Shown piece by piece: positions 7,826 to 16,386 of a stretch of DNA of 64,000 nucleotides. The stretch comes from JAPLMW01 sp964619675 (lineage in GTDB: Bacteria > Planctomycetota > Phycisphaerae > Sedimentisphaerales > UBA12454). The first letter of the stretch is position 1, and each line of letters begins with the position of its first letter. The notes under the pieces were generated by a model. The model saw nothing but the letters and a program-made list of their open reading frames with translations, made no database searches and was not told the DNA's origin. The stretch lies in contig CAZUEO010000005.1 of assembly GCA_964619675.1 (NCBI GenBank), positions 39,914 through 103,913 of the forward strand. The letters run 5' to 3'. A program made the translations under genes and the position numbers.

Positions 7826-9697
7826 TCATATTACTTTAAATTCTATTCTTTCGCCTTCCATCTGCAGAGCCGTATTCGTCTTTAACCGGTCGTTATTACT
7901 AAAAGCAATATCAAGGCAGGTAAACCTCTGGGGCTTTTCTTTTATAATCTTTTCGACGAATTTTTTTGTTATTTTCTCTGCAAGGCAGATAATCTCCATA
8001 CCGTCCGCAAGACTGAAATAATCAATTGAATCAAAATTTTTCTTTTCAATCTTTACATTCAAATCAAATCGGCTGTTTTTAAGAATAATCTCAAAGAGCA
8101 TATCTTCAACGGCCGCACCCTTTTTCGTATTATCAACGAACATCTTCATCTGCTCTTTTAATTGGCCGGCCGTTTTTATATCTTCTCGCCACTGCTTGAA
8201 ATTACTCTGCTCTAATTTAAAGACCTTAAATCCCAAATCCAATTTGTTTTTGTCAAATTTGAGATTCCCTTCTATCTCCTTTTTTATCTTTTCCGCCGCC
8301 CGCCGGAGCCTTTCCTTGCCTATTTCAGCTATTGTCTTAAAGCCCGCTTTATATGCCTCGCTGTCTTCTTCGCAAGGCTCTGCCAACTGAACGCAGATAA
8401 ATTTCCTGTTCCCGCCATCTTCAGCATTCAAAGCCATTACTGCGTGTGCCGTTGTACAAGACCCGGCAAAAAAATCGAGAACGATATCATCTTCACCTAA
8501 GCCTTGTACTAACAGCTCTCTAATTAATTCTGTAGGCTTTGGGAACTCCATATATCTAGCTTTAAATAATTCTTCTAATTCATTGGTTCCATTTCTTGTA
8601 TATATATCAGGTGCTATAATCGAAGAATAACCCGTGAACTCGTCATTAAGTTCAGAAAGAAATATTTTTCTGCGTGGTCTTCCTTTTTGTGACTGCGGCC
8701 AGATTATCCTATCTTCTTCAATCAATTTTTGCATGGTGTTTTTATCATATCGCCACCCCATTTTAGGTTTGCCATAATTAATACCAGTCTTGGGATTTAT
8801 TAAGTCATAATGACAATTAGGCCTTTGTTCTTCCGGCAATAAACCTACCATATTTCCGCTTACCCAGTCTCCTCTTGGATCATTGTCTGGATTTTTGTAT
8901 TGTTCTTTATTTCTTTCTGAACCTCTTATCCTATTTCCTGAAGTTCTCGTATAAACAAGTACATATTCATGATCGATCGAAACGCCCGTGATATTTCGAT
9001 TATCTTTATTTTGACGGCTTTTCCAAATAAGTTGCGCAACAAAACTTTCCTCTCCAAAAATTTCATTCATAATCATTCGCAGGTTATAGACTTCGTTGTC
9101 ATCGATTGAAACAAAAATAACGCCGTCATCACGGAGCAGATTTCTTGCCAGAAAAAGTCTCGGATATATCATTGAAAGCCAGTTTGAATGAAAATGGCCT
9201 GCATCTTTACTGTTCTTTCGCCAGAAACCGTCTTTTGTAAGTAGTCCTTCGGCGTCTTTTATCCCTGCCCGCAGTTCGTAATCTTCTTTCTCCTCTTTGA
9301 ATCTGTCGGGATAAATAAAACTGTCGTTGCCGGTATTATATGGCGGGTCGATATAAATCATCTTTATTTTGCCGTAATAGGTTTTTTGCAGGACTTTAAG
9401 GACCTCTAAATTATCCCCTTCAATAAAAATATTTTCTGAGCTCTGAGATTTCAAATCTGAGATTTTCAGTGTTGCTGTCGTGGTTTCTTGTATATGGCGA
9501 AAGCACTCGCTTTTTCCCGCCCAGCTTAGGCCGTATCGTTCATTATTTGTATCGAGTTCTTCGCCGAGTGTTTGTTTTAGTTTGTCTGGGCTGATTTTGC
9601 CTTCGGCAAAAATCTCTGGGAAGCGGGATTTGAGCAGTTCCGCAAGTTCTTTTTGTGGGCTTGCCGAATTGCCGTCTATTTTATGTATCTTTGCCAT
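7826..9697 (-). CDS. mod: Type III DNA adenine methyltransferase, Mod subunit
   Basis: The 623-residue methylation and site-recognition subunit of the type III system; it transfers a methyl group from S-adenosylmethionine to adenine. The catalytic DPPY (residues 117-120, in MIYIDPPYNTGND) precedes the cofactor motif DFFAGSCTTAHAV near residue 400, which is the beta-class order. The variable region between them (about 200-350) should hold target recognition; the site cannot be read from sequence. The common FxGxG cofactor motif is FAGSC here, with Cys in place of the last Gly. Residues 77-88 (LKISDLKSQSSE) come from an inserted palindromic repeat and lie just before IEGDNLEVL. The ATG at 9697 has GGAG ten bases upstream. 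The gene precedes S23 and res on the same strand. Confidence 0.93.
   Translation of the reverse strand: MAKIHKIDGNSASPQKELAELLKSRFPEIFAEGKISPDKLKQTLGEELDTNNERYGLSWAGKSECFRHIQETTTATLKISDLKSQSSENIFIEGDNLEVLKVLQKTYYGKIKMIYIDPPYNTGNDSFIYPDRFKEEKEDYELRAGIKDAEGLLTKDGFWRKNSKDAGHFHSNWLSMIYPRLFLARNLLRDDGVIFVSIDDNEVYNLRMIMNEIFGEESFVAQLIWKSRQNKDNRNITGVSIDHEYVLVYTRTSGNRIRGSERNKEQYKNPDNDPRGDWVSGNMVGLLPEEQRPNCHYDLINPKTGINYGKPKMGWRYDKNTMQKLIEEDRIIWPQSQKGRPRRKIFLSELNDEFTGYSSIIAPDIYTRNGTNELEELFKARYMEFPKPTELIRELLVQGLGEDDIVLDFFAGSCTTAHAVMALNAEDGGNRKFICVQLAEPCEEDSEAYKAGFKTIAEIGKERLRRAAEKIKKEIEGNLKFDKNKLDLGFKVFKLEQSNFKQWREDIKTAGQLKEQMKMFVDNTKKGAAVEDMLFEIILKNSRFDLNVKIEKKNFDSIDYFSLADGMEIICLAEKITKKFVEKIIKEKPQRFTCLDIAFSNNDRLKTNTALQMEGERIEFKVI
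9436..9469. repeat. A/T palindromic repeat inside mod
   Basis: A copy of the CTGAGATTTCAAATCTGAG family lying in frame in mod. It is translated as part of LKISDLKSQSSE near residues 77-88, upstream of the conserved methyltransferase fold. Confidence 0.65.
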
Positions 9698-10217
9698 TCG
9701 CTTATTTCTCCTTTGCTTCTAATTCGGCTCGATTTTCCCCTATTTTCTGCCATTCTTTTTTTCCCCAGATTTTTAAATCCGTGCCCGATTCCTTAATTCT
9801 GTCTACTGAATTCTCCGTAAGGAGTCCATAGGACTGTATTCTGAATTCTCTTTTCCGCCATTCCTTTATTTCTCCTATGTTTACCCCGCCTGCCCTGTGA
9901 GATGTCTCTTAGACTATCTCATCAGGGTGAGATATCCGCCCGCAGGCGGCTCCTTTCACCAAATACCATATACTAAATGCCAAATACTCTGGACTTCTTT
10001 GTACTCTTCGTGCCCTCTGTGGTGAGAGTTTAGTGTACATTTTTAATTTTTATTTGTCGTTTTTATTTTTTATTTTTTATATTTGATATTTTTTACTGGC
10101 GACCAGCGACCAGCGACTAATTATCGACTCGGCTATTCGACTTTCAACTCTTGCCCGCCGCAGGCGGGCCGGCGGTTCCATTATTCTGTAATCTATAATC
10201 TACAATCTGTAATCTGC
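9698..10217. other. Non-coding repeat-rich junction between mod and mlaE
   Basis: About 520 bases without a gene, made of several short repeat types. Bases 9795-9850 hold two near-copies of CTGAATTCTC-like sequence. Around 9960-9990 are CAAATAC/CTAAATG units. Around 10085-10125 GCGACCAGCGACCAGCGACT is a tandem repeat. Bases 10153-10169 form a perfect GCCCGCC-GCA-GGCGGGC hairpin. Around 10183-10214 TAATCTATAATCTACAATCT is another tandem repeat. The hairpin element at 9886-9949 is listed separately. This looks like debris at the boundary of inserted DNA. Confidence 0.6.
9886..9949. repeat. Covarying hairpin element, right copy
   Basis: The core at 9893-9927 has the same fold as 4377-4411: CCCTG, TGAGAT and GTCT pair with AGAC, ATCTCA and CAGGG around a CTT loop, again with two single unpaired T bases (9915 and 9922). 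Three base pairs differ from the left copy and all three remain paired. The outer stem is CCGCCTG (9886-9892) with CAGGCGG (9943-9949), unrelated in sequence to the left copy's outer stem. Confidence 0.7.
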
Positions 10218-11054
10218 TTAAAGCAGTATTTTCAATGGCCACAATGTTGAGTAAATAGCCTTGAATACCACTACCAGGACAAAGTCTATCGCCAGTATCA
10301 GGATAAAACTGCCGACGAACCCTTCTGTACACGCCTGGCCTACGCCATGAGCACCTTCTTTGCAGTGGAAGCCTTTATAGCAGCTTACGCCTGCGATTGC
10401 TGCTCCGAAGAAGAAGCCTTTTACAACGCCTATTGAGATATCCCACATTTCGACGCCTCCGGCGCTGAGGCTCCAGTAGGCTTTGCTATTGATACCGAGG
10501 TAGGGTACGCTGATGAAGTATCCGCCGAGGATACCGAGGATATCGGCATAGATTATCAGGAATGGTGTAAGGAGCAGGCAGGCTATTAATCGTGGAGCCA
10601 CGAGGTATTTTATTGGGTCGGTGCCCATACTGCGGACTGCCAGTATTTGTTCTGTTACGTTCATTGTGCCGAGTTCTGCGGTAAGTGCTCCGCCGACTCT
10701 GCCGGCGAGCATAACTGCTGCCAGCACAGGCCCCAGTTCTTTTACGACTGACAGGTTAATTAGTACGCCAAGATGTTCTTCAATTCCCAGCCCTGCAAGC
10801 TGGTCATAGGCCTGAATCGCAAGCACCATCCCCACAAACGCTCCGGTGATAGCAACGACGAGTACGCTGCGGACGCCGATGGCGAGCATCTGATTCCATA
10901 TCAATGGATAAGTCGGGGGCCTTAAACACGCTGCAAAGGAGGCGACTAAAGATTCAGCCTGAAACCTGGCGAATCTGCCGCAGTTGCCCACAGCGGTAAC
11001 TACCCAGCCGCCCAACTGCTCCAGCATCGAACTTCTTGTTTGCTGCTGTGCCAT
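10218..11054 (-). CDS. mlaE: ABC transporter permease, MlaE-like
   Basis: A 278-residue inner-membrane permease of the MlaE/YrbE family, the membrane partner of MlaF in phospholipid transport. The family core is clear: GAFVGMVLAIQAYDQLAGLG, VVKELGPVLAAVMLAGRVGGAL, ELGTMNVTEQI and ALRSMGTDP-type sequence (VRSMGTDPIKYLVAPR). Several membrane segments are visible, and the C-terminus has the usual CYKGFHCKEGAHGVGQ loop. The ATG at 11054 is one base past the alaS stop, so the two are surely co-transcribed and probably translationally coupled. The expected downstream partner mlaF is displaced to 2536-3387 by the restriction-modification island. Confidence 0.92.
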   Translation of the reverse strand: MAQQQTRSSMLEQLGGWVVTAVGNCGRFARFQAESLVASFAACLRPPTYPLIWNQMLAIGVRSVLVVAITGAFVGMVLAIQAYDQLAGLGIEEHLGVLINLSVVKELGPVLAAVMLAGRVGGALTAELGTMNVTEQILAVRSMGTDPIKYLVAPRLIACLLLTPFLIIYADILGILGGYFISVPYLGINSKAYWSLSAGGVEMWDISIGVVKGFFFGAAIAGVSCYKGFHCKEGAHGVGQACTEGFVGSFILILAIDFVLVVVFKAIYSTLWPLKILL

Positions 11055-11055
11055 A

Positions 11056-13740
11056 TTATTGAGAAAGTTTCTCTTTTATAAACTCAATTGCCCTCTGCAA
11101 TGCCTGCGGGAGGTTTTCACTTTTTTTTCCGCCAGCCTGAGCCATTTGCGGCCTTCCGCCGCCAGCGCCGCCAACGAGCGGGGCGATTTCTTTTACGACG
11201 TCTCCTGCCTTTAATCCCCTTTTTATAAGGTCGTCGCTAACTCCCACAAGCAGCGTAACCTTGTCGCCATCAGCCATTCCAAAAACCATGGCAGCAGAGC
11301 CGGCTTTCTTCTTGAGCATATCTATCGCGTTTCTTGCTTCTTCAACAGGCGCTGAATCAATAACGCTAACTATAATCGAAGTCGGCCCGATTTTCTCGCA
11401 ATTTTCCAAAAGCTGCCTTGCCTTGCTCATAATATCTGTGCCGCTCTGCTTTGAAGCGTTTTTAAGCTGTTTTGCGAGGCTTTTGTTGTCCTCGATGATT
11501 TTATCGACACGCCGGCAGATTTGCTCGGCAGGTACTTTCAGGGCCTGGCTAAGTTTGTCGACGATTTCGCTTATTTTTTCATAATGCCCGGCAAGTGCCC
11601 TGCCCGTCAGCGCCGTGATTCTGCGGATGCCTGCAGAGATGCTTTCTTCCTTTATGATTTTAAAGCCGCCTATGACGGCAGTATTTGAGACGTGCGTGCC
11701 GCCACAGAACTCCCTGCTGAATGCGTCCGGCAAGTGATTTTCATCCTCGGCGCCGACTGCAATGACCCTTACGGTATCGCCGTATTTCTCGCCAAACAGC
11801 GCCATTGCCCCGAGCTTTTTGGCTTCTTTTATCGGCAAAGTCGCGCTGGTTACCGGCAGAGCAGCAGCGATTTTTTCATTTACAAGCTCTTCAACTTCCC
11901 TGATTTCATCCGATTTTAGTGCCCGCGGCGAGGTAAAATCAAATCTCAGATACTCTGGCGAGACCAGGCTTCCCTGCTGTGCAACGGTCCTGCCCATTAC
12001 CTGCTGCAGCGACCACTGCAAGAGATGCGTTGCGGTATGGTTTTTTTTGGTCTCTCTTCTTGCGACATCGACGATTACTTCGACTTTATCGCCTGCGCTT
12101 ATCGTTCCGTTTTCCACACCGCCTCTGTGCAGGACACAATCGGCGATTTTTTCCGCTGCCTGTACGAGGAAACTTCCTGCAGGGCCGGCGAGCCTGCCCG
12201 CATCGCCTGCCTGCCCGCCTGACTCGGCATAAAAGCAGGTCTTGTCCAGCACGAGCGCCGTCTGCTCAGCCGAGATACTTATACCGCCTTTTGTGTGAAA
12301 GCCTTTGCCGTCAATCCAGCCGAGAACTTGGGCGGTTATTTTTTCATCGAAGTATTTTGCGGAATCTTCAGTTTCAGGCAGATTGGTATCCGTAACCAGC
12401 GAAGCGAAGCTGCCCGTTTTCTGCGCGGCACGCGCCCGTTGTCTCTGCTCGGCCATAAGTTTTTCGAAGCCTGCCGTATCAACCGCAAGACCTTTTTCTC
12501 TTGCCATGAGCTGTGTCAAATCGAGCGGAAAACCGTAAGTATCGTATAGTTCAAAAGCATCATCACCGCTGATAGTTTTGTTTTTAGCTTTTTCTGCTGC
12601 TGCAGCGAATATTTCAAGGCCCCTGTCGAGCGTTCTGCCAAAGCTTTCCTCCTCGGATTTTATGACGGTTTTTACGAGGTCGGCTCTGGGCTTTAATTCT
12701 TCAAACGCAGGGGACATTGAATTTACGACGACATCGACAAGCTTATAAATAAAAGGCTCGCGCATATCGAGCGTCCGTCCGAATCTCGCGGCCCTCCTTA
12801 AAATCCTTCGCAGGACGTAGCCTCTGGCTTCGTTGGCCGGCATACAGCCGTCGGTGATTGCAAAGACGAGACAGCGCAAATGGTCGGCGATAACGCGAAA
12901 TGCGATATCGGTTTTTTCATTGGGACTGCCCGCGTATTTTTTGCCGGTTATTTTGCTTATCGTTTTTATGATGGGGCTAAACAGGTCGGTATCGTAATTG
13001 GAGCTTTTATTCTGCAGAACTGCGGCGATTCTTTCAAGTCCCATACCGGTATCGACGTGCTTTGCGGGCAGGGGCGTCAATTTTCCGTTTGCATCGCGGT
13101 TGTACTGAATGAAAACGAGGTTCCATATTTCGATACAATCGGGGGAGCCTGCGTTGACTAATTTTGCTCCCGATTTGTCGTCTGTGGCATCGTAATGAAT
13201 TTCGCTGCAGGGCCCGCAGGGGCCGGTCTCGCCCATTTCCCAGAAGTTGTCTTTTTTGTCTCCCTTGTGGATTCTTTCGTCGGGCAGGAACCGGCGCCAA
13301 AAATCGCGTGTTTCATTATCAGGGATGAGATTATCGTTTTTGTCGCCTTCGAAATATGTTACGTGCAGGCGCGACGGGTCGATTTTCCAGACCTTCGTCA
13401 AAAGCTGCCAGGCCCATTCGATTGCCTCAGCTTTAAAGTAATCGCCGAACGACCAGTTGCCTAACATTTCAAAAAATGTGTGATGATAGGTATCAGTGCC
13501 GACATCCTCGAGGTCGTTGTGCTTTCCGCCTGCGCGTATGCACTTTTGGCTGTTGACGGCGCGGGTGTACTGTCTGCTGCCTGCGGCTAAAAAGACATCC
13601 TTAAACTGGTTCATCCCTGCGTTTGTAAAAAGAAGCGTATCATCGCCGATTGGAATCACAGGCCAGGACGGCACAAAGGCATGTTTTTTCTCGAGGAAAA
13701 AGTCGATAAAGGATTTTCTTATTTCGGACGCTGTTAACAT
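11056..13740 (-). CDS. alaS: Alanyl-tRNA synthetase
   Basis: The 894-residue alanyl-tRNA synthetase charges tRNA-Ala and edits mischarged serine or glycine. The N-terminal class II catalytic core starts MLTASEIRKSFIDFF and includes TNAGMNQFKDVF and GPCGPCSEIHYD. The editing domain carries HTATHLLQ and the CGGTHV zinc-site motif. The C-terminal DHHA1 part ends with GGGRPQMAQAGG. Length is normal for the family. The promoter lies directly on the start codon (-10 box 13745-13750) with no Shine-Dalgarno, so translation may be leaderless. mlaE follows after a single base. Confidence 0.98.
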   Translation of the reverse strand: MLTASEIRKSFIDFFLEKKHAFVPSWPVIPIGDDTLLFTNAGMNQFKDVFLAAGSRQYTRAVNSQKCIRAGGKHNDLEDVGTDTYHHTFFEMLGNWSFGDYFKAEAIEWAWQLLTKVWKIDPSRLHVTYFEGDKNDNLIPDNETRDFWRRFLPDERIHKGDKKDNFWEMGETGPCGPCSEIHYDATDDKSGAKLVNAGSPDCIEIWNLVFIQYNRDANGKLTPLPAKHVDTGMGLERIAAVLQNKSSNYDTDLFSPIIKTISKITGKKYAGSPNEKTDIAFRVIADHLRCLVFAITDGCMPANEARGYVLRRILRRAARFGRTLDMREPFIYKLVDVVVNSMSPAFEELKPRADLVKTVIKSEEESFGRTLDRGLEIFAAAAEKAKNKTISGDDAFELYDTYGFPLDLTQLMAREKGLAVDTAGFEKLMAEQRQRARAAQKTGSFASLVTDTNLPETEDSAKYFDEKITAQVLGWIDGKGFHTKGGISISAEQTALVLDKTCFYAESGGQAGDAGRLAGPAGSFLVQAAEKIADCVLHRGGVENGTISAGDKVEVIVDVARRETKKNHTATHLLQWSLQQVMGRTVAQQGSLVSPEYLRFDFTSPRALKSDEIREVEELVNEKIAAALPVTSATLPIKEAKKLGAMALFGEKYGDTVRVIAVGAEDENHLPDAFSREFCGGTHVSNTAVIGGFKIIKEESISAGIRRITALTGRALAGHYEKISEIVDKLSQALKVPAEQICRRVDKIIEDNKSLAKQLKNASKQSGTDIMSKARQLLENCEKIGPTSIIVSVIDSAPVEEARNAIDMLKKKAGSAAMVFGMADGDKVTLLVGVSDDLIKRGLKAGDVVKEIAPLVGGAGGGRPQMAQAGGKKSENLPQALQRAIEFIKEKLSQ

Positions 13741-13744
13741 AAAA

Positions 13745-13774
13745 ATAGTATCTCCGAAAAAAGAAGAATGTCAA
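13745..13774 (-). promoter_or_regulatory. alaS promoter
   Basis: Consensus -35 TTGACA (13769-13774), 18-base spacer, -10 TACTAT (13745-13750). The -10 box ends five bases before the ATG, so transcription should begin at or next to the start codon. Confidence 0.65.
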
Positions 13775-13814
13775 GAAGTCGTTTTTGAGGCGGGACGATG
13801 AAGGTCGCCTGCTG

Positions 13815-16343
13815 CTACGGGGCTTTTAAGGCTAAACTGAAATCATGGCCTGCTGAAATATCTTCAGTAAATACTATATCAGCAGGAACATCCCTGGCGA
13901 AAATCTCAAAAGGATAATCGCCCATCGGCCAATCATACGCAAAAACTTTGCCATCAATTGTCAAAGCCAAAATGTGGTCCCAGCCGGCAGCAACGGCTGC
14001 AAAATCATTGCCATCCGCAGGACGATGATGATAACGCGGAAGCTCATCGGGAATAACCCAGTCGCTGTTGCCCCACGTGGTAATCCACTGGTCGTCCCGG
14101 AGAACCATACTGTAATAATCACACGCTGCAACCTGCGCTATGCCTGAAATGCTCTGGTAAAACCTCGTCTGACCCTGATAGTTACTTCCCCACGCCTTGG
14201 GAATACCATCCGATTGCAGGGCCATACTGTGATACCTGCCTGCGGAAATGCCCACGTAAACTGTGTTAGGGTCGGCAGGCGGCGCATCGCACTCGCCAAA
14301 GGAATTCCAGCCGCCCCAGCCGACAATTGAACCATCATTTTTCAAAGCCAGGCTGTGATATTCGCCTGCGGCTATAGCTGTAAAGTTGCTGTCTGCCGGC
14401 CTGTCGCTGATTTGATATAAGCTGTCATCGCCCCAGACAACGATAGAGCCGTCTGATTTGAGCGCAATACTATGACGAGCGCCTGCGGCAACAGCAGTGA
14501 AGAAGTCATTGTCATCCGGCGGGACATTGCACTGGCCGTAAAGGTTCTGGCCCCAGGCGCAAATTGTGCCGTCGGATTTTAATGCCAAGCCGTGCCGTTT
14601 GCCTGCGGCAACATCTATAAAATCAGCTCCTGCCGGAACATTGCTTACCTGGTTGTAATCATCATTGCCCCAGGCTATGATTTCAAAGCCTGGTTTAAGA
14701 ACGCATACTGCTATGGCATTTGCATCGCAGGGGTCGGGGTCGGCAGGATTTTCGCAGATATTGCCTTTGTAAAGGACAATGTATCTTTTTACTCGTTCCG
14801 GCTTGACAAATTGTGCGTTTAGTTTTGTCAGGCCGCCATCGTTTGGCAATGTGCTGGCCGATGTCCATTGCGGCGTGAATGTGATGCTATTTGGTTCGAT
14901 TTGGGTTCTGGTATCGTTTGCATCATCGCGGTAGATTTCGAACATTCCGCCTTTGAGTGTTTGCGGGACGCCTGAGTTATTTGAGTCATTGGTAATGACG
15001 AGTTTTGCAATATTTGGGTCAGTCAAATTCGGCTCGACTTTTAATCTGCCGCGGAAAAAGTAATTTGCAAGACCGGTCGCATAATCAATCGTGCGTGGAA
15101 TTGTAACTGTGGCGTAATCTTCATAAACAAGCCTGTCAAAAGTAGTGTGATATACTACCGTTCCTGTAGGCACGGGATACGGCATTCCCGCTATGTATGC
15201 GTATTTCTCAGTATATTTTGTTCGAGCCAGATGGGTTATGTCATAGCCGCTGATATATCTGTAATGAACGGGAATCGAACCCACGGAATAAACGCCCGGC
15301 TCGATATACCCTGCTACATTGCAGGGGTCAGGCTGAGGGAAATAATATTTTGTGCCGTCATTTGCCCTGAAGATTGTGCTTTTGGATAAGAATTGATAAT
15401 TGGTTTGTTCCGACAGGCCCCAGTTAGATAGCGGAGTAGTTCCAACATACTGGCCTGTGTAATTATTTATATCCCAGTAGTGGGCAAGCTTTGAGAAGAC
15501 CTTTGCCTGCGGCGTCCAGCCATTCAGCCAATCAGATGGTATGTTACCTCCATTATCTTCAATCTGTTCCTCAGTCCATGTTTCTAAAGGATTGCCTCTT
15601 CCTAATGGTGGTCGGTAATGGGCAAAAAGAAAATCGTTTCTTGTGTGCGCCGGAACTCCCATATCCTCAATCATATGCAAAATGCACCCTAAATCGAGAA
15701 ACATCGCAGCCAGATATTCTTCACGGTCGGTCTGTATGGAATCAGTAAGAGCGAAGTAGAAATGGTCTCTGGCATTATGCCAGGATTCATCGTTGACTGT
15801 CGGTTCCTTTTCAGCAGTTCCTTCTATCATCCAAACTAAAGCAGATTGGCCGGTTACGTCGAACTCATCTGTATATATACCAGTAAGCCACGCAAAGAAA
15901 TAACTATAATTTGGATGGTCAGTCTTGTTATCCAATCCTGCGTTTCGTCCTGGTTCATTAAAATCCTGGAAATTGCAGGTTGGATCGTGAAAGTGATGTC
16001 TTGCTCGGATGGAATATCTTTGACCGTCTTCATCTTCTATTGTACTGCCGGCTTTTATCCACTCTACGATTGCCCGAGTTGAATTATCAGGATCGTCCAC
16101 TTTTCCTCTCTCCATTCTCTTTTTGATATATGAATTGTACATCTCCAAATCATATTGTATTTGAGAATTGATTCCATCAGGTGTGTCAAGGTGATTTTTC
16201 AGGTAATTATCTATCAATGAAGCAGTGATAGCTTCTTTTGTCATTGCGGGGTGTGTCTTTTTGTTTTCCCAAGCAAGTAATGATTTACATAATACCAAAA
16301 ATATGGGAAGAGATACTAACATCATGTAGATTTGTCTTTTCAT
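13815..16343 (-). CDS. Secreted zinc-phospholipase-C-like protein with RCC1 propeller
   Basis: An 842-residue secreted protein. A signal peptide (MKRQIYMML...SLLA) should be cut before W25, so the mature protein would begin WENKKTHP. In zinc-dependent phospholipase C the N-terminal Trp itself binds zinc. Further likely ligands are H31, the RHHFHD motif, and H, ED and H in LGCILHMIEDMGVPAH. Residues about 560-842 contain seven RCC1-type blades with the signature AAGxxHxLALKSDGxxxxWG, enough for a complete seven-bladed beta-propeller. The region between has beta-sandwich character. The start at 16343 is used because the upstream extension overlaps the preceding gene and the signal peptide begins here. 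Phospholipase activity is inferred from zinc ligands only; the propeller could bind a surface or partner. Confidence 0.75.
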   Translation of the reverse strand: MKRQIYMMLVSLPIFLVLCKSLLAWENKKTHPAMTKEAITASLIDNYLKNHLDTPDGINSQIQYDLEMYNSYIKKRMERGKVDDPDNSTRAIVEWIKAGSTIEDEDGQRYSIRARHHFHDPTCNFQDFNEPGRNAGLDNKTDHPNYSYFFAWLTGIYTDEFDVTGQSALVWMIEGTAEKEPTVNDESWHNARDHFYFALTDSIQTDREEYLAAMFLDLGCILHMIEDMGVPAHTRNDFLFAHYRPPLGRGNPLETWTEEQIEDNGGNIPSDWLNGWTPQAKVFSKLAHYWDINNYTGQYVGTTPLSNWGLSEQTNYQFLSKSTIFRANDGTKYYFPQPDPCNVAGYIEPGVYSVGSIPVHYRYISGYDITHLARTKYTEKYAYIAGMPYPVPTGTVVYHTTFDRLVYEDYATVTIPRTIDYATGLANYFFRGRLKVEPNLTDPNIAKLVITNDSNNSGVPQTLKGGMFEIYRDDANDTRTQIEPNSITFTPQWTSASTLPNDGGLTKLNAQFVKPERVKRYIVLYKGNICENPADPDPCDANAIAVCVLKPGFEIIAWGNDDYNQVSNVPAGADFIDVAAGKRHGLALKSDGTICAWGQNLYGQCNVPPDDNDFFTAVAAGARHSIALKSDGSIVVWGDDSLYQISDRPADSNFTAIAAGEYHSLALKNDGSIVGWGGWNSFGECDAPPADPNTVYVGISAGRYHSMALQSDGIPKAWGSNYQGQTRFYQSISGIAQVAACDYYSMVLRDDQWITTWGNSDWVIPDELPRYHHRPADGNDFAAVAAGWDHILALTIDGKVFAYDWPMGDYPFEIFARDVPADIVFTEDISAGHDFSLALKAP

Positions 16344-16386
16344 ATTATTATGGTTCCTTTGAAAATGGTAGTTTTTTCGGTAAAAT

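Noticed and set aside
8214..8275. Apparent further A/T repeat in mod (NLKFDKNKLDLGFKVFKL)
   Set aside because: GFKVFKL is a normal conserved part of type III Mod proteins, so the stretch is native coding sequence.
11762..12232. Long plus-strand open frames inside alaS (also over recA and gltX)
   Set aside because: They are mirror frames of well-conserved synthetase and recombinase genes, with composition typical of antisense shadows.
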